From Bradyrhizobium viridifuturi (lineage in GTDB: Bacteria > Pseudomonadota > Alphaproteobacteria > Rhizobiales > Xanthobacteraceae): a stretch of DNA of 64,000 nucleotides. Every line of letters starts with the position of its first letter. The stretch's first letter is position 1. Positions 31,035 through 39,133 of this stretch are shown in pieces. Location: contig NZ_LGTB01000004.1 of assembly GCF_001238275.1 (NCBI RefSeq), forward strand, positions 124,001 through 188,000. The letters are read 5' to 3'. A program made the translations under genes and the position numbers. The notes beneath the pieces are model-generated. The model was given only the letters and a program-made list of their open reading frames with translations, searched no databases and was not told the DNA's origin.

Positions 31035-32393
31035 TTAGCGCCCGCCGTCCGGCCCCATCACCAGATTCGGCAGCCAGGTTGAGATCTCCGGGAAGAAGCA
31101 GAGCATCAGCACCGCGAACATCATCAGCAGCACGAACGGCAGCGTGCCCCAGATCACCTCGCTTAAGGGGATGTCGGGCGCGACGTTGCGGATGACGAAG
31201 ATGTTGAGGCCGACCGGCGGGTGAATCAGGCCCATCTCCATCACGATGGTCATGACGACGCCGAACCAGATGATGTCGAACTCGGCCGCGCGCAGCGGCG
31301 GCAGGATGATCGGCGCGGTCATCAGGATGATCGAGACCGGCGGCAGGAAGAAGCCGAGCACGATCACCATCACGAGGATCGCGAACAGCAACTCCCAACG
31401 CGGCAGGTGCATCGCGACGATCGCCTCCGCCGCCGACTGCGAGATGTGCAGATAGCTCATCACGTAGGAATAGAGCAGCGACATGCCGATGATCAGCATC
31501 AGCATGGTGGATTCGCGGATGGTCGATTTCAGGATCGGCGACAGGTCGCTGGGTTTCCAGACGCTGTAGATCACGGCGATCAGCCCGAGCGCCAACAGGC
31601 CGCCGAGGCCGGCGGTTTCCGACGGCGTGGCATAGCCGCCGTACAGCGCGATCATCACACCGGTCAGCAGCAGCACGAACGGGATCACCCGCGGCAGCGC
31701 GCTGAAGCGTTCGGCCATGGTGAATTCGTCGCGCCGCAGGATCGCGGCGTCCTTGCCGGTCGCATCATAGGCGGCCTTGGCCATGGCGTATTCCTTGCGG
31801 AAGCGGAACACGGCGTAGAGGCCGAACAACGACACCAGCAGCAGTCCCGGGCCGATGCCGGCGAGGAACAGCCGGCCGAGCGATTTCTCGGCGGCGACCG
31901 CGAACAGGATCATCGTGATCGAGGGCGGCAGCAGGATGCCGAGCGTGCCGCCGGCGGCGATGATCCCCGCGGCAAAGCCGCCGGAATAGCCGCGCTTTCG
32001 CATCTCCGGAATGCCGGCCGAGCCGATCGCCGAGCAGGTCGCGGGCGAGGAGCCGGCCATCGCCGCGAACAGCGCGCATGCGAACACGTTGGCGACGCCG
32101 AGGCCGCCGGGTACGCGATGCAGCCAGGCGTGCAGGGCCGAGTAGAGATCCTGGCCGGCGCGCGATTTGCCGATCGCCGCGCCCTTCAGGATGAACAGCG
32201 GGATCGACAGCAGCGTGATCGAGGCCATCTCCTCATAGACGTTCTGCGTCACCGTATCGAGCGAGGCCGCCGGCATGTAGATCGCCATGAACACGACCGC
32301 GACGGCGCCGAGCGCGAACGCGATCGGCATGCCGGAGAACATCGCAAACAGGGTGGCAAGCCCGTAGGAGATGCCAATACCGAACACGGTCAT
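31035..32393 (-). CDS. dctM: TRAP transporter large permease (DctM)
   Basis: A 452-residue inner-membrane protein with about 12 hydrophobic segments, the transport subunit of a Na+-coupled TRAP system. Signatures include FSGMPIAFALGAVAVVFM, IPLFILKGAAIGKSRAG, NVFACALFAAMAGSSPAT with SAIGSAGIPEMRKRGYS, and FFLPPVSIILMTAPIILP. The start codon overlaps the dctQ stop (ATGA at 32390-32393), so dctP-dctQ-dctM form one coupled operon. The ATG at 32393 (MTVFGIGISYG) is chosen because upstream in-frame sequence is dctQ read out of frame. Confidence 0.93.
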   Translation of the reverse strand: MTVFGIGISYGLATLFAMFSGMPIAFALGAVAVVFMAIYMPAASLDTVTQNVYEEMASITLLSIPLFILKGAAIGKSRAGQDLYSALHAWLHRVPGGLGVANVFACALFAAMAGSSPATCSAIGSAGIPEMRKRGYSGGFAAGIIAAGGTLGILLPPSITMILFAVAAEKSLGRLFLAGIGPGLLLVSLFGLYAVFRFRKEYAMAKAAYDATGKDAAILRRDEFTMAERFSALPRVIPFVLLLTGVMIALYGGYATPSETAGLGGLLALGLIAVIYSVWKPSDLSPILKSTIRESTMLMLIIGMSLLYSYVMSYLHISQSAAEAIVAMHLPRWELLFAILVMVIVLGFFLPPVSIILMTAPIILPPLRAAEFDIIWFGVVMTIVMEMGLIHPPVGLNIFVIRNVAPDIPLSEVIWGTLPFVLLMMFAVLMLCFFPEISTWLPNLVMGPDGGR

Positions 32394-32944
32394 CGGCGCG
32401 CGCCACCCGTCAGCGGAATCAGGATTTGCAGGAGGAGCTGCACGCACAGCAGCGTCATGCCGAGCGCCATCAGTCCATAGGGGATCGCGAGCGGCGGCGA
32501 CCACATCGAGTTGGAGACCTGGCCGTCGACATAGGCCTCGTGCGCCAGCGTCCAGGATTTCCAGGCGAAGAACGTGCAGAACGCGAAGCTCGCGACATCG
32601 ACCAGCCAAAGCCTGATGCTGTTGGCGCGCGGCGAAAGCAGGCCGACGAACGCCTCAATGCTGACGTGGCCGCGCTGGCTCTGCACATAAGCCGACGTCA
32701 TGAAGGTGGCGCCGACCAAAAGGAACACGGCGGCCTCGTCCTGCCAGTAGTTCGGGCTGTGGAACAAGGCGCGGCCGAGCACGCTGTAGCTCAGGATCGC
32801 GCAGGCCGCGATCAAGGCGAGCGCGGCGAACACCACGATGATGTTGTTGCACATGGACAGCGCGCGCCCGAGCAGAGCCACAGGCGAATTGCCCGTGGCC
32901 AGGCTCGAGGCTTCGGCCTGATCCGCGACCGGACCATGCATCAT
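32390..32944 (-). CDS. dctQ: TRAP transporter small permease (DctQ)
   Basis: A 184-residue protein with four hydrophobic segments. The typical DctQ features are present: the first helix CNNIIVVFAALALIAACAILSYSVLGR, then NYWQDEAAVFLLVGATFMTSAYVQSQRGHVSIE, where Trp-x-[DE]-E and RGHVS-[IV]-E are family hallmarks. Its ATG overlaps the dctP stop by four bases (ATGA at 32941-32944). A second ATG is adjacent. Confidence 0.92.
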   Translation of the reverse strand: MMHGPVADQAEASSLATGNSPVALLGRALSMCNNIIVVFAALALIAACAILSYSVLGRALFHSPNYWQDEAAVFLLVGATFMTSAYVQSQRGHVSIEAFVGLLSPRANSIRLWLVDVASFAFCTFFAWKSWTLAHEAYVDGQVSNSMWSPPLAIPYGLMALGMTLLCVQLLLQILIPLTGGARR

Positions 32945-33963
32945 GCGGCGACGTCGCTTGCGAGCTTCAGCAGGTTGGCTGCCATCGCGGTCTTGGCGCC
33001 GTAGTCCTTCCAGGCCGTGTCGCGCGCGATGTCGCGCCACTTGCCGACGGTGGCGGCATCGAGGGCGCTGACCTTGGCGCCGGCCTTCTCATAGACCTTG
33101 GCCACCTCGGCATCGTCGTCCTGCGCGCCTTTGCGGCCGAACGCTTCGAGCTCGGCGCCGACGGCGAGGATGATGTCCTGCTGGTTCTTCGGCAGCTTGT
33201 CGAAGATCGCCTTCGACATCATCAGTGGCTCCAGCATGAACCAGTAGGACGCGCCGGCGCCCGAGGTCAGCGACTTCGCGACCTCCTCGAGGCGGAACGA
33301 GATCAGGCTGGTGGAGGAGGTGATGCCGGCATCGCAGGCGCCGGTCTGCATCGCGGCGTAAATCTCGTTCGAGGGGACCGACAGCACCGCGGCGCCGGCG
33401 GTCTGCAGCACCATGTCCATCTCGCGTGAGCCGCCGCGCACCTTGAGGCCCTTGGCGTCCTCGGGCGCCACGATCGCCTTGGAGCGGCTGGCGACACCGC
33501 CGGCTTGCCAGACCCAGGAGATCAGGAGAATGCCCTTGTCGGCGAGGAAGTCGGAGAGCGCCTTGCCGACCGGCTCCTTCTTCCAGCGCAGGCCCTGGTC
33601 GTAGGTGGTGACGAGGCCCGGCATCAGGCCGATATTGGTTTCCGGCAGCTCGCCGCCAGCATAGGGCATCGGGTAAAGGCTGAGGTCGAGCGCGCCCTTG
33701 CGCATCGCCGAGAACTGCGCGTTGGTCTTGATCAGCGAGGAGTTCGGATAGACCTCGGCGGTGAGGTCGCCGCCCGAGCGCTTGGCGACCTCGGCCGCGA
33801 ACATCCGGCACAGCCTGTCGCGGAAGTCGCCCTTGTCGATCGTGCCGCCGGGGAATTGGTGCGAGATCTTCAGCGTGGTCGCGGCATGCGCGGTCCCGAT
33901 GCCCAACCGCAGGATCGCGGGTGCGGCGAGGGCGGAAGCGAGGACGTGGCGGCGTGTGAGCAT
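32941..33963 (-). CDS. dctP: TRAP transporter substrate-binding protein (DctP)
   Basis: A 340-residue periplasmic binding protein. The N-terminus MLTRRHVLASALAAPAILRLGIGTAHA carries twin arginines ahead of the hydrophobic core, consistent with Tat export. The mature part follows the DctP fold (LKISHQFPGG, GGDLTAEVYPNSSL, the ligand-contact region LKVRGGSREMD). TRAP binding proteins mainly take up organic acids; the exact ligand cannot be read from sequence. It is the first gene of the coupled dctPQM operon, and about 70 bp of upstream sequence before the next repeat-poor region should contain the promoter. Confidence 0.9.
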   Translation of the reverse strand: MLTRRHVLASALAAPAILRLGIGTAHAATTLKISHQFPGGTIDKGDFRDRLCRMFAAEVAKRSGGDLTAEVYPNSSLIKTNAQFSAMRKGALDLSLYPMPYAGGELPETNIGLMPGLVTTYDQGLRWKKEPVGKALSDFLADKGILLISWVWQAGGVASRSKAIVAPEDAKGLKVRGGSREMDMVLQTAGAAVLSVPSNEIYAAMQTGACDAGITSSTSLISFRLEEVAKSLTSGAGASYWFMLEPLMMSKAIFDKLPKNQQDIILAVGAELEAFGRKGAQDDDAEVAKVYEKAGAKVSALDAATVGKWRDIARDTAWKDYGAKTAMAANLLKLASDVAA

Positions 33964-34190
33964 GGTTCTTCCCCTGAAGAGCTTCTTGAGTGGCTGTTAG
34001 GCCGGCGCGGAGTTTTAGCTTAGCCGGTCTTCGCGTGAAACTTCTCTAGTCTGATAGTTCGAGGCGCCCTGATAGTGCGAGCGGACACGTGGCGACAAGT
34101 CCTGGCGGTGAGGAGTTCGCCGATGTTGCGGCGCACACCGCGCGCCAGCCACGCAACCCTCGCGGGTACGCGCCGCGGCAGCTCAAGAAT

Positions 34191-34209
34191 TTGTTATTGG
34201 AGGTAACAA
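34191..34209. promoter_or_regulatory. inverted repeat upstream of the MXKDX peptide gene
   Basis: TTGTTA at 34191-34196 and TAACAA at 34204-34209 are perfect 6-base inverted arms around a 7-base spacer, 75 bp before the start codon, in an otherwise GC-rich region. It could be an operator. Evidence is symmetry and position only. The rest of the 34-kb gap (33964-34284) shows nothing else. Confidence 0.3.
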
Positions 34210-34284
34210 CGGGCGGCGCAAGCGCGTCGAGTAGAGAGCGGCAAGTCGTCGCGCTCACATTCGACCACACAAGGGATCATCATC

Positions 34285-34518
34285 ATGACCACCAAGACCC
34301 GCCTCGGCCTTTCCGCCGCGCTGCTCTCGTTCAGCCTCGCGCTCGCGCCCGCCGCCTTCGCTCAGGACAAGATGGGCAAGGACGACGCGATGAAGAAGGA
34401 AGACACGATGTCCAAGGATGCCATGAAGAAGGACGGTGGCATGATGAAGAAGGACGACGGCATGAAGAAGGACGGCGGAGCGATGATGAAGAAAGACGAC
34501 GGCATGAAGAAGAACTGA
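34285..34518 (+). CDS. pentapeptide MXKDX repeat protein (methionine-rich exported peptide)
   Basis: A 77-residue protein with a signal peptide (MTTKTRLGLSAALLSFSLALAPAAFA) and a mature part of about 51 residues made of MxKDx-type repeats such as DAMKKEDTMSKD, MMKKDDGMKKDGG and MMKKDDGMKKN. The mature peptide has ten Met, no Cys and no aromatic residue, and is dominated by Lys, Asp and Gly. The family name is known. In Azospira, the methionine-rich peptide MrpX of this kind has been linked to scavenging of hypochlorite together with a periplasmic methionine sulfoxide reductase. No sigma factor or yedY/msrP gene is next to it here. A hairpin follows the stop. Confidence 0.85.
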   Translation: MTTKTRLGLSAALLSFSLALAPAAFAQDKMGKDDAMKKEDTMSKDAMKKDGGMMKKDDGMKKDGGAMMKKDDGMKKN

Positions 34519-34541
34519 TCGCCGGCATCGCTCATCCTTCA

Positions 34542-34566
34542 CAGGCCCGCCGTGGTGGCGGGCCTG
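34542..34566 (+). terminator. GC-rich stem-loop between convergent genes
   Basis: CAGGCCCGCC at 34542-34551 and its complement GGCGGGCCTG at 34557-34566 form a perfect 10-bp stem with a 5-base loop, followed on the plus strand by GTTAGGCTTT. It lies 24 bp after the MXKDX gene and before the stop of the convergent DUF6481-like gene. It is a likely intrinsic terminator, although the U-tract is imperfect. Confidence 0.6.
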
Positions 34567-34574
34567 GTTAGGCT

Positions 34575-34930
34575 TTAGCGCTTCTTCTTGCCGCGCTCCT
34601 TGCGCGCCGCATAGCGGGCGTCGCGCTTTGCCTTCTGCTCGGCGAGCAGCGCCTCCTCGCGGGCGGCTTCCTCTTCCTTCTCGCGCGCGATGCGGGCGGC
34701 CTCGGCTGCGGCAGCTTCTTCCGCCAGTCGCTTCTGCTCGGCCTTCTCGGCCTCACGGACCTCCTTGGCTTGGTGCGTCGTTCGGCGATCGCCGCGCGCT
34801 CGTCGGCACGTGCCTTCACAGCGGGATCGTCAGCGCCGGGCTGGGCGCGAAACTTGTTGAGGAGGTTTTGCCGCGCCTGCAGGGCCGCCTTTTGGCGGTC
34901 GGCAAAACCCGGTTCCTTGAAGCCACTCAT
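34575..34930 (-). pseudogene. DUF6481-like charged coiled-coil protein, interrupted by a one-base frameshift
   Basis: Starts MSGFKEPGFADRQKAALQARQNLLNKFRAQPGADDPAVKARADERAAIAERRTK, then the frame breaks into an Arg/Pro/Ser-rich tail. The adjacent frame gives AKEVREAEKAEQKRLAEE and continues as a highly charged helix to ARKERGKKKR with a stop at 34575-34577. The missing base is most simply one C of the plus strand near 34769. The corrected protein of about 118 residues is a soluble, Ala/Glu/Lys/Arg-rich coiled coil with a basic C-terminus. The N-terminal pattern is what I recall for the DUF6481 family in Hyphomicrobiales; the function is unknown. Confidence 0.75.
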
Positions 34931-35153
34931 AGAGGAAGCCTTGCTGCTTTCTGTTCGGGTGATGGATGGGTTTGGGTTCGGCGCTTCAATAAGTGAACGG
35001 CGCAGAAATTGCCAGTGGCGAACGGAGGGCTGTGGAGCAAGGGAGATATGAGCGGATGGCAAACGGCCGATGGCACCCGCTTTGCCACCGACTTGGTGAG
35101 TGGTTGGTCACCGAGCCCGCTTGCTCTCAGAAGGTGCCGAAACCCCAGCCGCG

Positions 35154-35411
35154 CTAAAACTGCTCGCGCCGCCCGCCGCCCAAGGCTTTGGTACCCAAAC
35201 CCTTGGTACCCAGCACCTTGGCGACCGTCTCGGCAGTCATCGCGTCCCGATCCGAGGCGCGCTGGGCCTCCAGCCGGTCGCGCGCTTTTTCTGCGATCAA
35301 AAGGCTGATCAGCTGCAGCCTGCTGGCCTCGTCGACAGCCTCCGAGAGGAGCTGCCTGTAACGCTGAAAATCGTAGTTCGTTTCCTGTTCGCTCACCGGC
35401 ACGCCCCGCAC
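35154..35411 (-). CDS. small hypothetical protein
   Basis: An 85-residue soluble protein with a central helical block (YDFQRYRQLLSEAVDEASRLQLISLLIAEKARDRLEAQRAS region) and a Gly/Lys-rich tail with a repeated GTKGLGTKALGG. A GTG at 35411 is the probable start: GGAG lies five bases upstream. In-frame GTGs at 35402 and 35396 are alternatives. No known domain is recognised. It has no close partner; the nearest gene on the same strand is 220 bp away. Confidence 0.55.
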   Translation of the reverse strand: MRGVPVSEQETNYDFQRYRQLLSEAVDEASRLQLISLLIAEKARDRLEAQRASDRDAMTAETVAKVLGTKGLGTKALGGGRREQF

Positions 35412-35583
35412 ACGCGCTCCACTTCAACGAGCAGTTTTTCGTGAGTCGCGCGCGCTCGCAATGGAATTGCAGGGCCGACGGCTGCCCGCGCGCATTTCGT
35501 GGTGCGACTGTTGCAGAATTGATCGCACGCAACCGTGCAAACGGTCATGATGCGGGCGATGGCAATTGGGAACCCGAGCCGGC

Positions 35584-35760
35584 ATGAGCGAATCCGAAGA
35601 CGGAGGCAACCGCCGCGGCGCGTTGATCGGATTGCTGGTCGCGGCGGTCATGCTCGCGGTCGGTCTCTGGCTTGCGCACAACCTGACGGCGGCGAGCAAG
35701 ATGCAGGACTGCGTGATGTCGGGCCGATCCAACTGTAATGTGATCGAGCCGGCGCGCTGA
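35584..35760 (+). CDS. small single-helix membrane protein
   Basis: A 58-residue protein: a short acidic/basic head (MSESEDGGNRRG), one transmembrane helix (ALIGLLVAAVMLAVGLWLAHNL) and an exposed tail with two Cys (MQDCVMSGRSNCNVIEPAR) that could form a disulphide. The ATG at 35584 is preferred over 35566 because the head is then typical. No family is recognised. It is probably monocistronic. Confidence 0.65.
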   Translation: MSESEDGGNRRGALIGLLVAAVMLAVGLWLAHNLTAASKMQDCVMSGRSNCNVIEPAR

Positions 35761-35899
35761 CCGCCTTGCGGCAGTGCAATATCGCTCCCACATCGATCCA
35801 AAGACTCGGGCTGAACTGCTTGGTTTCGGTTGTGATTCCGATCACACGCGGACAGGCGGGCTGCTCATCTAGTCCCAGAGATTGGTGGGAACCAAGGCC

Positions 35900-36169
35900 A
35901 TGATATCCAAGCTGTGGTCCGGAAAGGGCGCGGCGCTGGCTGCCGCAGGCGCGGCGGGTGCCGTTTTGATAGCGTATGGGTCCCTCACGCTGGCATCGCC
36001 CGAACAGGTGTCCAGCGCGGGGCTGGGCCCTGGATGGCAATGCAGCAGGGTGGCGTTCGTGCTGACCACGTGTACCAGGGCGGACGAGCCGGAGCGCGAG
36101 GCAAGGGTTGACGGGGAGATCAGGGCGATCCCGGTGCGGGCGAAGGACGATTGTCCGCCGGAACCCTAG
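35900..36169 (+). CDS. hypothetical exported or membrane-anchored protein
   Basis: An 89-residue protein. MISKLWSGKG is followed by a hydrophobic stretch (AALAAAGAAGAVLIAYGSLTLA), a signal anchor or signal peptide, and an exported tail containing three Cys (WQCSRVAFVLTTC and near the C-terminus DDCPPEP). The ATG at 35900 is preceded by GGTGGGAACC. No function or family is recognised. Confidence 0.55.
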   Translation: MISKLWSGKGAALAAAGAAGAVLIAYGSLTLASPEQVSSAGLGPGWQCSRVAFVLTTCTRADEPEREARVDGEIRAIPVRAKDDCPPEP

Positions 36170-36261
36170 TCTTCGTGTCTGACGCGTCGGTGCACACGAA
36201 GCGGCGCAGATTGGATCCGGAGGGGCTCGCGTCCGAGACGGCGCGGGAGCGGTATTTCAAA

Positions 36262-36438
36262 TCATTTCTTGGTGGCGCCACGCGGCTTGATGGAGAGGCC
36301 GAGGCGCATCGCCATCTTCTTGATTCGCTCCGGCGAACGGCCGGTCGCCTTCACGACCTCCTCCAGCGTCTTGGAGGAGCGCGCCAATTCCATCAGTCGT
36401 CGGTCCTCCTTGAACGACCACCGCGGCTTTCTGGCCAT
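36262..36438 (-). CDS. small Myb/SANT-like helix-turn-helix protein
   Basis: A 58-residue basic protein, MARKPRWSFKEDRRLMELARSSKTLEEVVKATGRSPERIKKMAMRLGLSIKPRGATKK. Trp near the start, the LMELARSSKTLEEVVKATGRS core and the final IKKMAMRLG recognition-like helix suggest a minimal homeodomain-like DNA-binding fold. AAGGA lies about ten bases upstream of this ATG; an in-frame ATG seven codons earlier has no ribosome binding site. The target is unknown. It is tail-to-tail with the upstream small gene and divergent from the lipoprotein gene. Confidence 0.6.
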   Translation of the reverse strand: MARKPRWSFKEDRRLMELARSSKTLEEVVKATGRSPERIKKMAMRLGLSIKPRGATKK

Positions 36439-36634
36439 CTTGTTGGTATCCTTGTGCATTGCTGGGCAACAAAGCCGCCAGGCGGGGTCGCCTGACGGCC
36501 TTGCCGGTGTGGGCCCGGACCTTGGGGAAATGTCCGGTGGATAAGCAATACTGCTTCCGGGTAAGGTCGCAATTGAAACCGGATTTTAACCTAACCTATC
36601 AAGGTTACTTGGATGGAGCGTGGCAGGAGGCCTT

Positions 36635-36850
36635 ATGCGCAAGGTCGCCATTTTGAGTGCCGCAGCATTTTTACTGTCCGGTTGCTGGAACGACCCGGAG
36701 GTCACGGGCTCGACCAACAGCTGTGCGGCCAATCTTTATAGTCAGTACAATCCCAAGGTCATGGATCAGTGCGTCAACGCCTGCATCAAGTGTGACCGTG
36801 GCAACGTCACCACCTGCACGACCTCCTGTACGCTGAAGGGCGCGCGGTAA
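36635..36850 (+). CDS. small cysteine-rich lipoprotein
   Basis: A 71-residue protein with a lipoprotein signal: MRKVAILSAAAFLLSGC, where LLSGC is the lipobox. The mature part has six further Cys, with a dense block C-x3-C-x2-C-x7-C-x3-C (QCVNACIKCDRGNVTTCTTSC). These could form disulphides or bind a metal in the periplasm. AGGAGG at 36625-36630 is a perfect ribosome binding site that decides the start over an in-frame upstream ATG-like codon. No family is recognised. Confidence 0.75.
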   Translation: MRKVAILSAAAFLLSGCWNDPEVTGSTNSCAANLYSQYNPKVMDQCVNACIKCDRGNVTTCTTSCTLKGAR

Positions 36851-36962
36851 CCGAGCCGCGCGTGCATCCGACGCGAACGGAGCCTCGTGACATCACGCCA
36901 TCGGGCCGCCTTGCGCCGCGCGAGGAAGGGCTTTATCGCGTCTCAGTCGCGGCGCCGTTGCC

Positions 36963-37910
36963 GTGCCGGAAACTGAAAGCGTGGAACAGAGCGCGGTGAG
37001 CGGGCCTTCCTACGTCGCGGTCGATTGGGGCACCAGCAGCTTCCGGCTCTGGTTGATGAACGCCGACGGCCAGGTGTTCGGCGAACGCCGCAGCGGCGAG
37101 GGCATGACGGTGGCCGCCAGGACCGGCTTTGCCTCCGTGCTGCAATCGCATCTGGACGCGCTGGGCGCGGCGGCCAATTTGCCTGTCGTAATTTGCGGCA
37201 TGGCGGGTGCACGGCAGGGCTGGGTCGAAGCCGGCTATGTCGACACGCCGGCACATCTCTCTGCCATCCTCAAGGGCGCCGTTATGGTGAGCGGGCAGTC
37301 GCATGACATTCGCATCCTGCCGGGGATTGCGCAGCGCAACGCCGCGGCCCCCGACGTGATGCGTGGCGAGGAAACCCAATTGCTCGGCGCACTCGGTCTG
37401 GACGCGCCGGGCGGGGCTCTCGTTTGCCTGCCGGGCACCCATTCCAAATGGGTGCAAATGCGCGCTGGAACGGTCGAGCGTTTTGCGACCTTCATGACCG
37501 GTGAGTTGTTCAGCGCGATCGCGCGTGACACCATCCTGTCACACGCCATCGCGGGCGCGGACGAGGATGTGGATACCGATGCGTTTGGCTCGGCCGTCAT
37601 GGAGGCGTTCGCTGCGCCCGCGTTGTCCGCCAACCTGCTGTTTCGCGTGCGATCGCGGCAACTGCTGTTCGGCGGCAGCGCGCAGGCCGCGCGCGAGACG
37701 ATCTCGGGCACGTTGATCGGTGCCGAGCTCGCGGCCGGCCTCGCGGAGCGGGAGCGGGCAACGCCGGTGACGCTGATCGCATCGGGCCGCCTGCAACGTC
37801 TCTACCAGATCGCGCTGCAACGCCTTTCGATTCCGCTCAACGTCATGGATGCGGAGGAGGCGGTTCGCCGCGGCCTCGCCGGCGCAGCGGCGGCGATCTG
37901 GAAGAACTGA
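36963..37910 (+). CDS. dgoK: 2-dehydro-3-deoxygalactonokinase
   Basis: A 315-residue sugar-acid kinase that phosphorylates 2-keto-3-deoxygalactonate in the De Ley-Doudoroff pathway. DgoK signatures include VAVDWGTSSFRLWL near the start (phosphate-1 loop), GMAGARQGWVEAGYV, GEETQLLGAL, LPGTHSKWV and FMTGELFSAI. It begins with GTG at 36963; a later in-frame GTG would remove only 11 non-conserved residues. dgoA follows 11 bp downstream, so the two are an operon. No galactonate dehydratase or galactose dehydrogenase gene is present in the window. Confidence 0.93.
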   Translation: MPETESVEQSAVSGPSYVAVDWGTSSFRLWLMNADGQVFGERRSGEGMTVAARTGFASVLQSHLDALGAAANLPVVICGMAGARQGWVEAGYVDTPAHLSAILKGAVMVSGQSHDIRILPGIAQRNAAAPDVMRGEETQLLGALGLDAPGGALVCLPGTHSKWVQMRAGTVERFATFMTGELFSAIARDTILSHAIAGADEDVDTDAFGSAVMEAFAAPALSANLLFRVRSRQLLFGGSAQAARETISGTLIGAELAAGLAERERATPVTLIASGRLQRLYQIALQRLSIPLNVMDAEEAVRRGLAGAAAAIWKN

Positions 37911-37921
37911 GGGATCAAGGC

Positions 37922-38557
37922 ATGAGCATTCCGTTTCCGCCGATGAAGCGTCCGCTGGTCGCGATCCTGCGCGGCGTCAAGCCGGACGAAGCTCTGGGCA
38001 TCGTGAGCGCGCTGATCGAGGCTGACATGACCGCGATCGAGATTCCGCTGAACTCGCCCGAGCCGTTCCGCTCGATCGAGATCGCGGCGAAGCGCGCGCC
38101 CGCCGATGTCCTGATCGGCGCCGGCACGGTGCTGTCAGCCTCGGACGTCGATCGTCTCCATGACGCCGGCGGGCGCCTCATGGTGTCGCCGAACGTCGAT
38201 GTCGACGTGCTGAGGCGGGCCCACGATTACGCGATGGTCACGATGCCCGGTGTGTTCTCGCCGACCGAAGCGCTGCTCGCCGCGCGCGCCGGCGCTTCGG
38301 GCTTGAAATTCTTCCCGGCGAGCGTGCTCGGCGCCTCCGGCATCTCGGCGATCCGCGCCGTGCTGCCGGCGGATGCGATGATCGCCGCCGTCGGTGGCGT
38401 CTCGGACCAGAATTTCGCGGAGTATGTGAAGGCCGGCATTCGCGCGTTCGGTCTGGGCGGCAGCCTCTACAAGCCGGGCATGACGGCTGCCGACGTTGCC
38501 GCCAGAGCAAGGCTGACGATCGAGGCGTATGACAGGGCCGTGCAGGGCGCGAACTAG
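37922..38557 (+). CDS. dgoA: 2-dehydro-3-deoxy-6-phosphogalactonate aldolase
   Basis: A 211-residue class I aldolase of the KDPG/KDPGal family that splits 2-keto-3-deoxy-6-phosphogalactonate into pyruvate and glyceraldehyde 3-phosphate. Motifs: PLVAILRGVKPDEAL, the catalytic Glu region TAIEIPLNSPEPF, GAGTVLSASDVDRL, and the Schiff-base Lys in ASGLKFFPAS. The ATG is 11 bp after dgoK. Its product feeds into glycolysis at the tpiA step. Confidence 0.95.
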   Translation: MSIPFPPMKRPLVAILRGVKPDEALGIVSALIEADMTAIEIPLNSPEPFRSIEIAAKRAPADVLIGAGTVLSASDVDRLHDAGGRLMVSPNVDVDVLRRAHDYAMVTMPGVFSPTEALLAARAGASGLKFFPASVLGASGISAIRAVLPADAMIAAVGGVSDQNFAEYVKAGIRAFGLGGSLYKPGMTAADVAARARLTIEAYDRAVQGAN

Positions 38558-38571
38558 CTCTCGATGGCGGG

Positions 38572-38877
38572 CTATTCGTCGCGCTTGCCGCCATCGATCA
38601 CCCTGAACAGCGGCGCCGCCTCGCGCGGATTTTCGAGCAACTCTTCAACCATCGCGATCGCGGCCGCGACGTATTTCTCGGTCGCGGCGTCCAGTGGCCG
38701 CTCGGCTTCGTCCGACAGCGCGAGCTTGGCGCCCTCGAGCAGTTTGCGGGTGCGGACGGCGGATTCGTCGCCGGCGGTGAGGGCGGCGCGCGCGATCGAT
38801 CGCAGCACGAACAGCTCACCCTCCAGCCGCAGCAGGCGGTCGTTCAGCTTGCTCAGCACGGTATTCAGGTTCCGCAT
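38572..38877 (-). CDS. hypothetical helical protein
   Basis: A 101-residue soluble protein, MRNLNTVLSKLNDRLLRLEGEL through to APLFRVIDGGKRDE. It is predicted all-helical with a leucine-rich start that could be a short coiled coil. The ATG at 38877 is used because upstream in-frame sequence (to 39111) is Arg/Pro-rich and non-protein-like, and GGAGAGGAC lies just before it. It is convergent with dgoA. No family is recognised. Confidence 0.6.
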   Translation of the reverse strand: MRNLNTVLSKLNDRLLRLEGELFVLRSIARAALTAGDESAVRTRKLLEGAKLALSDEAERPLDAATEKYVAAAIAMVEELLENPREAAPLFRVIDGGKRDE

Positions 38878-39133
38878 GACGTCCTCTCCGGGCGTTGGAC
38901 CCGTCCTCCATACACGGTCATTCCTGACGAAATTCTTGTGCCGGCCACAAACCGTCCGGTTCGCTGAACGGTATCCGCGCCGCATCCTGCTCCCGGCGGC
39001 CCGGGCCGGCGCTATCCAGTGGCGGAGCATTTGTGGAACATCGCGGATGGCCCTAGTAAAGTGGCCGCAATCGGCCGTCCCGGCCGGGCGCCAGGGGCGC
39101 ATCCACTTCATGCAATGACGACGAGGAACGCTT

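Noticed and set aside
34046..34270. 74-codon ORF on the minus strand upstream of the MXKDX gene
   Set aside because: No ribosome binding site, no protein-like pattern, and it overlaps the inverted repeat and likely promoter.
34378..34515. Tandem ATGAAGAAGGA-like repeats as a CRISPR or satellite
   Set aside because: The periodicity is that of codons for the MXKDX protein repeats within one reading frame; there are no spacers.
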